64,000 nt of DNA, from positions 14,006,364-14,070,363 of the forward strand of contig NC_049979.1 of the NCBI RefSeq assembly GCF_000003815.2. Reading direction: 5' to 3'. Positions 61,101 to 63,523 of this stretch are shown piece after piece (within the stretch, counting starts at the first letter, position 1; each line of letters begins with the position of its first letter). The notes beneath the pieces are model-generated. The model was given only the letters and a program-made list of their open reading frames with translations. It made no database searches and was not told where the DNA came from. The translations under genes were made by a program, and so were the position numbers. Origin of the DNA: Branchiostoma floridae. Its lineage: Eukaryota > Chordata > Leptocardii > Amphioxiformes > Branchiostomatidae.

Positions 61101-62079
61101 TCTACGGAAAAGGGCTTTGGGGCCCCCCTAAAACAACATCCTGTCAGGTCCTCAGATCAGCAACCAGGCCATAAGTACTAAGCACTTTTGCAAATGCTTT
61201 TGCTCAGTCTTGATGGATTCTATTATATCATTCAAATTAAACACCTGCAGTGCAACTGGTACCTGCTGCAAGACATAGCATTTTTATTCCCTTGCTGGCA
61301 AATATTTAAAACGTGTCAGCAGGTCCTATTGTCAGGGTTGTTGGGCAGTACATAGCATGTCTGGAGTCAAACCTTCTCTCCAGTGTTGTCATGTTTATAG
61401 ATCGATAAATCACACAACACTGAGTACACTTCAAGATGTCTACAAAAGATGAGGGTGTGAGAGCTACTATACTATTGCTGATTTTACCTGTTATGTCTAG
61501 ACTTTGGAACAAACTAAAACACTTTCCAAAAACAACAACATACTGATTTGTTGCCTCTGGTCTATTTTGTGTGCTTGTTTGTTGTTGTTGCCTCAGAACT
61601 TGTTGACACAAGTTGGTACATAATTTCACTTGTTGCTCCGAGGTCACTGTCCTGTTAACGTTACAACAAAAATTATGCAAAATGTTACGTAATTTGCATA
61701 CATCACACCCACCTGGCAAAGGTACAGTATGCTACTGTAGTTGCATGTACAGTGTATAACCAGTATGTTTGCCTACCCTGCAGCACTAGCCGTCCTGTGG
61801 AATCCCGAGGTGCTGGTCTGTCTGCTGCGGCCTGACGTGGAGTACACAGAGTGCCGTTTGCTCCCGGAACTCTCCCGATCTCTCCCCGCGCTCGCCTCAG
61901 CTCCGTTTTCCGCGCATTCAACACTTATCGTCGGCGTTACCTGGTCAAAACAAACGCAGGGTGTTGAGGTGTTTATTCATGATATTGTGACGTACCTTTG
62001 CTGAATATTCGTAGCGAGGATGACGACAGAATAACCAGAATCCACGACCTACCAGCTGAACGGTTCCATTGTCCGCCAT
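4061..62079 (-). CDS. GRAMD1: GRAMD1/Aster family sterol transfer protein, whole spliced gene (span)
   Basis: This entry is the span of a spliced gene whose exons are listed separately. The joined exons give, in order, a GRAM domain, a linker with an acidic TSDDEDY motif, a VASt domain, a basic RRRKR segment, one transmembrane helix and a short tail. That is the architecture of vertebrate GRAMD1A/B/C. In that family the GRAM domain senses anionic lipid and accessible cholesterol in the plasma membrane, the VASt domain binds and moves cholesterol, and the C-terminal helix anchors the protein in the ER. All proposed junctions use GT/AG and agree in phase from 62.0 kb to the stop at 4061, except across the assembly gap at 7028-7271, where the junction cannot be seen. 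The longest path is about 825 codons including an estimated 31 lost in the gap; vertebrate GRAMD1B is about 740. The match includes the N-terminal MVEKG and GKNSK segments and the WYN microexon, which favours GRAMD1B-like organisation. Paralogue assignment is inference. Confidence 0.93.
4154..4597 (-). other. Intron
   Basis: Intron between the last two coding exons. I see nothing beyond splice signals. Confidence 0.7.
4598..4706 (-). CDS. GRAMD1: C-terminal amphipathic exon
   Basis: This exon encodes RSPEEWIQLLQQQQQFHEAE, LHRWREVLATSVTLLDQ, matching vertebrate EWAQLLESQQKYHDTELQKWREIIKSSVMLLDQ in spacing and key residues (W, LL, H-E-L--W-E, LLDQ). It is phase 2 in and phase 0 out (CAG|GTACGA). 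The acceptor CACCCCCAG exists twice because of a 96-bp tandem duplication. The upstream copy at 4802 would add 32 in-frame residues; the copy at 4706 gives the vertebrate-like protein. Confidence 0.92.
4701..4892. repeat. 96-bp direct tandem duplication overlapping an exon boundary
   Basis: The units 4701-4796 and 4797-4892 differ by one substitution and one single-base insertion (plus a diverging last base), so the duplication is recent. Each unit contains the splice acceptor and first codons of the C-terminal exon. Confidence 0.95.
4707..5224 (-). other. Intron
   Basis: Apart from the second unit of the 96-bp duplication, I see no feature here. Confidence 0.7.
5225..5335 (-). CDS. GRAMD1: Transmembrane exon 2
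   Basis: This exon encodes LVCLLLLNLLVMYRVWSLER and then ATSSLQPWPAKDVSWV. With the previous exon it makes one hydrophobic helix of about 21 to 23 residues, followed by a Tyr-Arg-x-Trp-x-Leu-Glu motif as in vertebrate GRAMD1 (LFYKLWMLE). In the family this is the ER anchor near the C terminus. The acceptor is GTTACTGCAG and the donor TCAG|GTGAGT, phase 2 both sides. Confidence 0.93.
5672..5756 (-). CDS. GRAMD1: Transmembrane exon 1
   Basis: An 85-nt exon with acceptor ATACCTTACAG and donor TCAT|GTAAGT, phase 1 to phase 2. It encodes AETREDLSPSQPWPIDVDAH and KCLLAICI, the first part of the membrane helix that continues in the next exon. The split codon gives Ile at the junction (AICIILVCL). 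Confidence 0.8.
5757..6463 (-). other. Intron
   Basis: AT-rich intron with no recognisable element. Confidence 0.65.
6464..6541 (-). CDS. GRAMD1: Pre-membrane linker exon
   Basis: A 78-nt exon with acceptor ATTTTCTTAG and donor CAGG|GTAGGG, phase 1 in and phase 1 out. It encodes IRKHSGSESHRGAGRLGEND and PYRRLQ. It is hydrophilic and basic, with no domain recognised. Both junctions keep frame between the RRRKR exon and the membrane exon. Confidence 0.68.
6827..7027 (-). CDS. GRAMD1: VASt C-terminal end and basic linker exon (5' part lost in gap)
   Basis: The visible 201 nt run from the edge of the assembly gap to the donor AGAA|GTAAGT (phase 1). They encode RHLDKVSDACQPPTPRKKGL, then TSSVRRRKRTSNYTYQPRPPEI and a Ser/Pro tail ending APTLTR. 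RHLD matches the end of the vertebrate VASt domain (DYFRHLE), and VRRRKR matches its basic linker (TTVRRRKRPHAHLRVP). About 31 VASt residues expected between SRL and RHLD are missing; they should lie within 7028-7271. The exon start cannot be placed. Confidence 0.88.
7028..7271. other. Assembly gap (244 N)
   Basis: A run of 244 undetermined bases. Its position inside the VASt coding region means part of the sterol-binding domain (the vertebrate RVSTELRYRKQPWGL region) is absent from this assembly. This is a sequencing gap and not evidence of gene loss. Confidence 0.99.
7594..8506. mobile_element. 913-bp TTAA-flanked inverted-repeat element (piggyBac-like, non-autonomous)
   Basis: TTAA at 7590-7593 and 8507-8510 flanks an element whose ends CCCTATCCAGACTGGG and CCCAGTCTGGATAGGG are perfect 16-bp inverted repeats. 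A TTAA duplication with CCCT ends is typical of the piggyBac superfamily; Kolobok also uses TTAA. The interior has no long reading frame. It lies in the intron between the VASt exon at 8.7 kb and the gap. Confidence 0.85.
8735..8874 (-). CDS. GRAMD1: VASt domain exon 3
   Basis: This exon encodes ISHDSKPGLFYVVDCEIVNG, GIPYGENFYVLNRYCLNRV and TSYQSRL. The YVVD-E, PY, FY-NRY and SRLR positions are family hallmarks of the VASt fold (vertebrate [24 protein letters not shown]). The acceptor is TTCCGACCAG and the donor CTCAG|GTAAGG, phase 0 to phase 2. Confidence 0.95.
8875..9251 (-). other. Intron
   Basis: No feature seen in this intron between VASt exons 2 and 3. Confidence 0.65.
9252..9370 (-). 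CDS. GRAMD1: VASt domain exon 2
   Basis: This exon encodes DMVIEPWQDREDGDQTRQLT, YTLTLNASFGPKTSAS and TETQ, central strands of the sterol-binding cup. The vertebrate pattern is PWxxxxxGxQSRxxxYTxTLxxxxxPKTAxxxETQ. The acceptor is GCATCCCCAG and the donor CAG|GTACAT, phase 1 to phase 0. Confidence 0.95.
9537..9683 (-). CDS. GRAMD1: VASt domain exon 1
   Basis: This exon encodes GEVVCPYNDLVGRKCINEVY, NIPVDKLYEMLFSQESDF and FHEFHASRKTF, the start of the VASt (Aster) domain. Vertebrate GRAMD1B has GRQYVNEVFNFSVDKLYDLL here. The acceptor is CCCTACCCAG and the donor TTCG|GTATGC, phase 1 to phase 1, 147 nt. Confidence 0.94.
10769..12006. mobile_element. 1.24-kb inverted-repeat element, PIF/Harbinger-like
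   Basis: The ends are GGCTACACCAATTTAATTCG and, on the other strand, GGCCATACCAATTTAATTTG, and both continue into TTGGTTCTCGG. The flanks are TTA at 10766-10768 and 12007-12009, the 3-bp target duplication typical of PIF/Harbinger. The interior has poly-A and poly-T runs and no transposase frame, so it is non-autonomous. It sits in the intron between the acidic linker exon and the first VASt exon. Confidence 0.8.
12298..12484 (-). CDS. GRAMD1: Linker exon, acidic Ser-rich, before the VASt domain
   Basis: The acceptor is CTCTTTCCCAG and the donor ATTG|GTAGGT. It is 187 nt, phase 0 in and phase 1 out. It encodes a Ser/Pro segment (SDDPPSLPIGRSSPPTPQST) and ends in an acidic run (STEESDTSETEDDD) just before the VASt domain, where vertebrate proteins also carry an acidic Ser-rich stretch (ELSDSSDTHDEGE). 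Confidence 0.82.
12727..12768 (-). CDS. Weak candidate 42-nt optional exon
   Basis: A 42-nt block (HMLVHLGLPLTTSQ) has acceptor GTGCCTCAG and donor CAG|GTTTAT. It is in phase 0 on both sides, so it could sit between the exons at 16.4 and 12.3 kb. The hydrophobic content is unlike the linker and the donor is poor. It is listed only because phase and position allow it. Confidence 0.18.
12769..16411 (-). other. Large intron before the acidic linker exon
   Basis: Mostly unremarkable AT-rich sequence. The only items are the weak exon candidate at 12.73 kb and a possible reverse transcriptase fossil near 14.28 kb. Confidence 0.55.
14240..14320 (+). pseudogene. Possible LINE reverse transcriptase fossil (YADD-like)
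   Basis: One plus-strand frame reads NNGTGIFHSYADDIIYCPLC, resembling the catalytic FH-YADD-Q-Y motif of L2/CR1-type reverse transcriptases. A stop codon lies shortly upstream and nothing recognisable extends further. It could be chance. Confidence 0.25.
16412..16536 (-). CDS. GRAMD1: Linker exon, Ser/Pro-rich
   Basis: This exon has acceptor TTCTCTAACAG and donor ATG|GTTAGT, phase 1 in and phase 0 out, 125 nt. It encodes E-DLNAKKGEGSTGSRTPQRAA, then a SPIPSPASSEPSRLSSVDSP run. It is a disordered linker between the GRAM and VASt domains with many Ser/Thr-Pro sites. The donor is slightly weak (GTTAGT). Confidence 0.75.
16537..17089 (-). other. Intron
   Basis: No feature seen. Confidence 0.6.
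17090..17258 (-). CDS. GRAMD1: Mutually exclusive exon 10B (post-GRAM linker, ancestral-like)
   Basis: The acceptor is CTCTTACACAG and the donor ACAG|GTCGGA. It is 169 nt, phase 0 in and phase 1 out. It encodes PLSPSELWQYVHQSYGEELG and LTSDDEDYICPSA, followed by an Asp/Glu-rich run. It matches the vertebrate GRAMD1 segment with HQCYGNELGLTSDDEDY. It lies only 51 to 63 nt after exon 10A. Including both would shift frame and reach TGA within six codons, and skipping both would also shift frame, so exactly one should be used. Confidence 0.88.
17310..17412 (-). CDS. GRAMD1: Mutually exclusive exon 10A (post-GRAM linker)
   Basis: The acceptor is GTCATCCTCAG. The exon encodes PLSPSELWQYFKLTNGEMDF and SSEEEDSATDSKST, phase 0 in and phase 1 out at ACAG|GTAACT. 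An alternative donor at 17322 (ACA|GTAAGA) is also phase 1 and drops the last four residues. The first 30 bases match exon 10B with only four differences, all synonymous (AGC/AGT, TCC/TCT, CTG/CTC, TAC/TAT). After that the sequence diverges but keeps an acidic SSEEED where 10B has TSDDED. This is the divergent duplicate; 10B looks like the ancestral form. Confidence 0.75.
17413..18050 (-). other. Intron upstream of the mutually exclusive exons
   Basis: No repeat recognised. Elements that choose between exons 10A and 10B may lie here, but none can be named from sequence alone. Confidence 0.55.
18051..18131 (-). CDS. GRAMD1: GRAM domain exon 4 (C-terminal helix)
   Basis: This exon has 27 codons encoding HFLTSFTQRDSVYMMIFRIW and QNALLEK, the last strand and C-terminal helix of the GRAM domain. 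The acceptor is GGTTTTCAG and the donor AAG|GTCAGT, phase 0 both sides. It is followed by a choice between two tandem exons. Confidence 0.95.
18507..18602 (-). CDS. GRAMD1: GRAM domain exon 3
   Basis: This exon has 32 codons in phase 0 on both sides, beginning LTIRCKDITSITKEKTAKVI and ending AIQICTENEK. In the family this Lys-rich stretch forms the basic face that contacts anionic phospholipid. The acceptor is CTCCCCACAG and the donor AAG|GTAGGG. Confidence 0.95.
18603..20091 (-). other. Intron
   Basis: Apart from the Harbinger-like MITE at its upstream end, no feature is seen. Short open frames of 85-112 codons near 19.2-19.7 kb resemble no known protein. Confidence 0.55.
20092..20449. mobile_element. 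358-bp MITE, PIF/Harbinger-like
   Basis: The ends GGCCCAATCTACACACAGGT and, on the other strand, GGCACGATCTACACACAGTT continue inverted for about 35 bp into CCGATATC. The flanks are TAA at 20089-20091 and 20450-20452. It carries no coding sequence. It lies in the intron between GRAM exons 2 and 3. Confidence 0.85.
20941..21044 (-). CDS. GRAMD1: GRAM domain exon 2
   Basis: This exon encodes YSCALQKDILVHGRLYLTEN and WVCFYANIFRWETL, the core beta strands of the GRAM fold including the lipid-sensing loop region (FYANIFRWET). The acceptor is TGTTCTAG and the donor TTG|GTGAGT, phase 1 to phase 0. It closely resembles vertebrate GRAMD1 proteins. Confidence 0.95.
21045..21791 (-). other. Intron
   Basis: No feature seen. 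A 151-codon plus-strand open frame here overlaps the GRAM exon antisense and has no recognisable domain. Confidence 0.55.
21792..21876 (-). CDS. GRAMD1: GRAM domain exon 1
   Basis: This exon encodes MLHPTYKSKCEDFHKLFKHL and PETERLLV, the entry strand and helix of the GRAM domain. The vertebrate counterpart is the SPTYKQRNEDFRKLFKQLPDTERL region. The acceptor is TATCTGTAG and the donor GTAG|GTAAGT. It is 85 nt, phase 0 in and phase 1 out. The split codon with the next exon gives Asp (LLVDYSC). Confidence 0.93.
22845..22865 (-). CDS. GRAMD1: 21-nt microexon KSSNWYN
   Basis: Seven codons (KSSNWYN) lie between a TCTTGCAG acceptor and an AAT|GTAAGT donor, phase 0 on both sides. Joining the neighbours gives GKNSK-KSSNWYN-MLHPTYK, which lines up residue for residue in spacing with GKNSKKSQSWYNVLSPTYK of vertebrate GRAMD1B. 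Being 21 nt and symmetric, it could be included or skipped without frame change. Standard gene finders would miss it. Confidence 0.82.
22866..24174 (-). other. Intron upstream of the microexon
   Basis: No repeat or gene recognised. Confidence 0.55.
24175..24322 (-). CDS. GRAMD1: N-terminal exon before the GRAM domain
   Basis: The exon is 148 nt with acceptor CTTTCCTCAG and donor TCTAAG|GTACAT, entering in phase 2 and leaving in phase 0. It encodes PRVPHSKHSSADEGPSMVEK followed by a Gly/Ser/Arg stretch ending SNGKNSK. The MVEKG and GKNSK segments match vertebrate GRAMD1B, where MVEKG is the start of the standard isoform. An internal start at that Met is therefore also possible here. Confidence 0.85.
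24323..28347 (-). other. Intron
   Basis: It contains a CA-rich stretch at about 26655-26745. I see nothing else I can support. Confidence 0.5.
28348..28386 (-). CDS. GRAMD1: Common exon joining all first exons (39 nt)
   Basis: This small exon has strong splice sites (TGCTGCAG acceptor, AAAAG|GTAAGA donor) and encodes SDPGGPISKKLK. It enters in phase 2 and leaves in phase 2, giving AGC for Ser with the next exon. Its entry phase is shared by every proposed first exon between 30 and 62 kb, which makes it the receiver of the alternative 5' ends. Confidence 0.72.
28387..30004 (-). other. Intron
   Basis: Nothing recognised between the common exon and the nearest alternative first exon. Confidence 0.5.
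30005..30108 (-). CDS. GRAMD1: Alternative first exon 1e (nearest to common exon)
   Basis: An ATG at 30108 opens 34 codons (MRLVSGGNMTSMVFYAMEKR and then LVKFRRRLSLPVTK) leaving at AAAAG|GTGAGA in phase 2. A TGA three codons upstream of the ATG shows the frame closes, supporting a first exon. A second ATG at 30084 is an alternative start. The tail is strongly basic (KFRRRLSLP, a plausible basophilic kinase site, inference). It lies 1.6 kb upstream of the common exon, so it is probably the start of a short isoform. Confidence 0.55.
30109..30360 (-). promoter_or_regulatory. Inferred promoter region of first exon 1e
   Basis: This is the sequence immediately upstream of the first exon at 30108. 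It holds a GC-richer patch with CCACACCCC- and CACGCCCCC-type boxes at about 30226-30250, Sp/KLF-like motifs. No TATA box is clear. The promoter role is inferred from position. Confidence 0.3.
30560..30636 (+). repeat. Possible LINE tail ending in (TGAA)n
   Basis: A stretch ending GGTTGAATGAATGAATGAAT has the look of an L2-type retroposon 3' end with a (TGAA)n tail. Only the tail is seen, so it may be a simple microsatellite. Confidence 0.3.
30637..32600 (-). other. Intron or upstream sequence
   Basis: No feature seen. Confidence 0.5.
32601..32780. repeat. Duplicated (CA)n microsatellite block
   Basis: Two CA runs (about 32602-32628 and 32728-32746) are each followed by the same CCAGGACAGGGAGCCT-GGTACA-ATTAGCAT sequence. 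A roughly 50-bp unit has therefore been duplicated about 120 bp apart. Confidence 0.85.
35007..35095 (-). CDS. GRAMD1: Alternative first exon 1d
   Basis: An ATG at 35095 begins MPLGRTKRALSIQASSSNSL and the exon ends NLLALRR at GGAA|GTAAGT in phase 2, matching the common exon (junction RRKSDPGG). Upstream in the same frame there are about 28 further open codons without an ATG before a TAA. An additional upstream coding exon is therefore possible, but the ATG at 35095 is the first available start. The peptide is basic and Ser-rich, with no domain recognised. Confidence 0.5.
35096..35500 (-). promoter_or_regulatory. Inferred 5' region of first exon 1d
   Basis: This lies upstream of the ATG at 35095. 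It contains TGACGTGACGTAC at 35460-35472, CRE-like, and an imperfect direct repeat (about 35265-35302 and 35319-35357, GAAGCAT-AG---GG--ATGGACC--GTGAT). The regulatory role is inference. Confidence 0.25.
35501..37247 (-). other. Intron or upstream sequence
   Basis: No feature I can support. Confidence 0.5.
37248..37307 (-). CDS. GRAMD1: Candidate 60-nt cassette exon
   Basis: A 60-nt open block lies between a moderate acceptor (TACAACAG) and a strong donor (GACAG|GTAGGT). It encodes RLESQLTSSEECITPVPED, enters in phase 2 and leaves in phase 2, so it could be inserted between any first exon lying upstream of it and the 28.35 kb exon without changing frame. No in-frame ATG is present, so it is not itself a first exon. 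This is a prediction from splice signals and phase only. Confidence 0.35.
38811..39178. repeat. Duplicated 120-bp flank around a truncated GGTGCACC element
   Basis: The stretch from about 38811 to 38936 recurs at 39060-39178 with few changes (one copy has lost CTGGCCCCCA). Between the copies is the right end of the same element found at 48.0-48.35 kb, from GGTTATTATTTGAATTTAAG to ATTTCGAGCCCTG. Confidence 0.85.
39179..48025 (-). other. Large intron between alternative first exons
   Basis: A long AT-rich stretch with no exon I can support. The GATC-rich 18-bp palindrome near 42156-42174 is the only small oddity. Confidence 0.45.
48026..48354. mobile_element. 329-bp hAT-like MITE with GGTGCACC repeats
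   Basis: The ends are CAGGGCTCGAAAT and, on the other strand, CAAGGCTCGAAAT, 13-bp inverted repeats of hAT type. AAGTA is repeated on both flanks (48021-48025 and 48355-48359). It carries seven GTGCAC cores clustered near both ends. It has no coding sequence. Confidence 0.75.
48713..48741. repeat. Perfect 12-bp hairpin
   Basis: CAAGGAGGTTAT, a five-base loop ATCAC, then ATAACCTCCTTG. It may be the remnant of a small foldback element. Confidence 0.8.
49766..49836 (-). CDS. GRAMD1: Alternative first exon 1c (acidic tail)
   Basis: An ATG at 49836 opens 23 codons beginning MSDFCDEGESRDVVKEEEG and ending PPVK, leaving in phase 2 at AAGAG|GTGTGA. An in-frame TGA lies upstream. Joined to the common exon it reads KRSDPGG, the same junction residues as exons 1b and 1e. 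The donor is weaker than those of the other first exons, so confidence is moderate. A second GT (GAG|GTATGG) twelve bases further would give phase 0 and would not fit the common exon. Confidence 0.42.
49837..52708 (-). other. Intron or upstream sequence
   Basis: No feature recognised between first exons 1c and 1b. Confidence 0.5.
52709..52743 (-). CDS. GRAMD1: Alternative first exon 1b (short)
   Basis: A CACCATGG start, an optimal translation context, opens 11 codons (MEQYRYADTAK) ending at AAGAG|GTAAGG in phase 2. Reading upstream in frame reaches a TGA at codon -10, so this is a genuine 5' end rather than an internal exon. Joined to the 28.35 kb exon it continues as KRSDPGG. The supporting facts are an excellent donor, the correct phase and the start context; transcript support cannot be seen here. 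Confidence 0.55.
53848..55645. mobile_element. 1.8-kb hAT-like transposon (non-autonomous)
   Basis: Perfect 16-bp inverted ends CAGCGTTCCCGCCAGG and CCTGGCGGGAACGCTG are flanked by an 8-bp target duplication CGTTGAGG (53840-53847 and 55646-55653), diagnostic of hAT. Subterminal ATGCGTCC/GGACGCAT repeats occur near both ends, as in hAT transposase sites. The interior is GC- and CpG-rich (54.5-55.4 kb), with a CCAATGACAG box near 55001 and a GACAA|GTAAGT donor-like site at about 55246. It might be the promoter and leader of a deleted autonomous copy. No transposase frame is seen. Confidence 0.9.
55654..58638 (-). other. Intron sequence
   Basis: Mostly AT-rich, with no exon supported. A 129-codon plus-strand open frame at 57485-57874 resembles no family I know. 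A possible LINE tail (TTGAATAAAGTTGGGTTGAG) lies at about 57323-57345. Confidence 0.45.
58920..59338. mobile_element. 419-bp nested MITE with 9-bp target duplication
   Basis: The ends TAGCCTGGAATCCAGCCGTG and, on the other strand, TAGCCTGGAATCCAGCCGTA stay inverted for about 37 bp (through TTGTGCTTTGGTCGCTC). The flanking ATTTTCAGC at 58911-58919 and 59339-59347 is a perfect 9-bp duplication, pointing to a Mutator-like insertion. It has no coding sequence. Confidence 0.88.
59390..60900. repeat. Dispersed units of a CCATTTCCTGCATTTTGAGGG motif
   Basis: Four related copies of a segment with an AAATTTTGAAAT, ACCCTCTGAAA and CATTTCCTGCATTTTGAGGG order lie near 59405, 59610, 59810 and 60825. A fifth lies inside the hAT element at 53975-54030. 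Two copies are preceded by a CCGGGGGCATGCTCCCCCGG hairpin. Confidence 0.75.
59887..60721. mobile_element. 835-bp nested PIF/Harbinger-like element
   Basis: Perfect 33-bp inverted ends begin GGCCATGTTGATTTGATTAT and continue ATGGATGACATCC. They are flanked by TAA (59884-59886 and 60722-60724). No transposase frame is visible. It interrupts the repeat-unit zone of the larger element. Confidence 0.88.
61777..61940 (-). CDS. GRAMD1: Second exon of the longest isoform, Ser/Arg-rich tail
   Basis: The acceptor is a pyrimidine-rich run ending GACCAG and the donor is CAGG|GTAGGC. The exon is 164 nt, enters in phase 0 and leaves in phase 2. It encodes a low-complexity polar segment (GRDRESSGSKRHSVYSTSGR and flanking residues, Ser, Arg and Thr rich). 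Such tails are typically disordered and phosphorylated; that is inference. The phase-2 exit fits the 39-nt exon at 28348-28386, the same junction used by the other first exons of this gene. Confidence 0.6.
61996..62079 (-). CDS. GRAMD1: First coding exon of the longest isoform (exon 1a)
   Basis: The exon opens with an ATG in a strong context (AAAATGG) and encodes 28 residues beginning MADNGTVQLVGRGFW and ending YEYSAK. It ends at an AAG|GTACGT donor in phase 0. It joins in frame to the exon at 61777-61940. The start region AAAATGGCGGAC resembles a YY1-type element overlapping the start codon. I do not recognise a domain in this N-terminal tail. The start is chosen because it is the only ATG in this open stretch with a good context and because the two following junctions keep frame into the common exon at 28.35 kb. 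Confidence 0.6.
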
Positions 62080-62250
62080 TTTAAAGTAAGTGACGTCTCA
62101 GTCTGGTGAACTTTGACCAGTTTTCCTGAGAGGGGCTCAGTAATGAATGTCTCAGTGGCGGAAATAGTTTGGTGGAAAAAATTGAGATAGTAGAGTTATC
62201 AAAAGATAAAGTACCTTAAGTCAGTGGTTCCTGCATGTTTTCTTCGGAGT
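62080..62250 (-). promoter_or_regulatory. Inferred main promoter region of GRAMD1
   Basis: Sequence directly upstream of the ATG at 62079, with no TATA box. It is assigned as promoter by position only. Confidence 0.35.
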
Positions 62251-62402
62251 ATAACGTTACCTTTAACGTTACTTCCAGCAGTCAACGTTGAACCGAAGGT
62301 TGTTGCGTTTTCAAATGAAAGTCGACAGGTGGCAGTGATGAGCTGTCCGTCGTCCGTAACGTTACACTTTCCCGTACTCCGTCACTCTTTATGTAACGTT
62401 AC

Positions 62403-63229
62403 TAGTATGTTCTTATTTCTACAATTATTCACTTTCAATAGTTGACTGATCGATACTGACGACTACTTGTACTGAAATGTTCGTTCCGAGGCTTTTCCCA
62501 GAGCCGCGGCGAAGATGATTTTTATTCTTTAAAAGTTTAACATTCCCAATTTTGCCTCTCTTGCATCAAGTTTCATGTCGGTGGCCCGGTGAGTAAGATA
62601 AGGCAGCCTCAATCAGTGCCTATGTCGCTCTCAACAGTGGCTGGACATATTCAATTTTCTAGATAGGATGGATTATCTTCTGATGCCTAGTGGAAGTTTT
62701 CTCGGGAGTTTTCTCACGGCTCCACATGACGTCTCTCTGAAAGTTGATCAACCGCCACAGAGCTTGAATAATGTATTCAGGCTCGATGGCAGAAACATTC
62801 CAACATTGTCCACCACATGTTTGCCTTTGCCCTTGCCCTTGAAACTACTGACTCGAATCGTTGTAACTAAACAGATATGCTTTCCTCATGAGCCGTGAGG
62901 TAAACGTAACAGGGGTAAAGAATGTCTTGACCGAAGGAGACTTTGTGCTGATGTTTACCCGACCACCTAAAACTATATGATGAAAACTATAGTCTACGTA
63001 CTATAGTCGCATATGTGTGGACCAGTAATGTTGTACACTGTTGCCAATCTCAACTTGGCAATACTCAAGTGTAGAAACAATAGTTACCACTTACCACAAT
63101 TTCTCACCATCAAGGGATGGCCAAAATCCAAGAAATGACGAAAAGATTTATATTCTTCATAAGTGACGAAAAAAAATATTAGCATAGAGAAACTTCTCAC
63201 TCAAACAAACACCGGAAACAACGGCACAG
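62403..63229. other. Upstream intergenic sequence
   Basis: I see no convincing gene. A 76-codon plus-strand frame at 62668-62898 has a usable ATG but no recognisable protein. Confidence 0.4.
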
Positions 63230-63523
63230 CCTACTCTCTAACCAGAGGTCCGGCTGTTTTTTGACGTTTTATGCGTTTTTTTCGGGCTGTCTATTCAATG
63301 ATGCCTCGCGGCCAAACAGTTTTAAAAGCCTGAGCCTAACCTCTGCTTGGAGAGTTAACGTTTTTAGTCGTTTTTATCGGGCTTTCTATTTTGTATTGTA
63401 CCTTGCTGTGTCAAAACCTAACAGCAAGATACTATAAAAAAATAGAAAGCCCAATAAAAACGACTAAAATGCGTTTAAAAAAAGCCGGAGCCTAACCTCT
63501 GCTTGGAGGGTATGGAGAGTAGG
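63230..63523. mobile_element. Foldback element with inner hairpin and direct repeats
   Basis: The outer ends CCTACTCTCT and GGAGAGTAGG are inverted and extend through AGAGGT-CCGGC / GCCGG-ACCTCT. Inside, arms 63358-63409 and 63421-63473 form a hairpin of about 50 bp (ACG-TTTTAGTCGTTTTTAT, GGGCTTTCTATTTT, CTTGCTGT). The 21-mer GAGCCTAACCTCTGCTTGGAG is directly repeated at 63332 and 63488. No clear target duplication is found. Confidence 0.75.

Larger units (their letters stand above)
58639..61127. mobile_element. Composite 2.5-kb inverted-repeat element with nested insertions
   Basis: Its ends are GAGGGCCCCCAAGG and, on the other strand, GGGGGCCCCAAAG, flanked by CTAAAA (58633-58638 and 61128-61133). 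Near both ends it carries many copies of TACGCTCTACG and TACGTAATACG-type words. Its middle holds repeats of a CCTCTGAAA-GCCATTTCCTGCATTT unit. Two further elements are inserted in it (58920-59338 and 59887-60721). The superfamily is not assigned. Confidence 0.7.
61656..62402. promoter_or_regulatory. Cluster of TAACGTTAC palindromes around the first exon
   Basis: TAACGTTAC occurs at 61656-61664, 62252-62260, 62264-62272, 62357-62365 and 62394-62402, with a related CAACGTTG at 62283-62290. The sites surround the 5' end of the longest transcript. Each half (TAACG) resembles a MYB core. The function is inference. Confidence 0.4.

Noticed and set aside
62668-62898. Plus-strand frame MDYLLMPSGSF as a divergent neighbour gene
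   Set aside because: No donor or domain supports it, and it ends in a stop after 76 codons without recognisable content.
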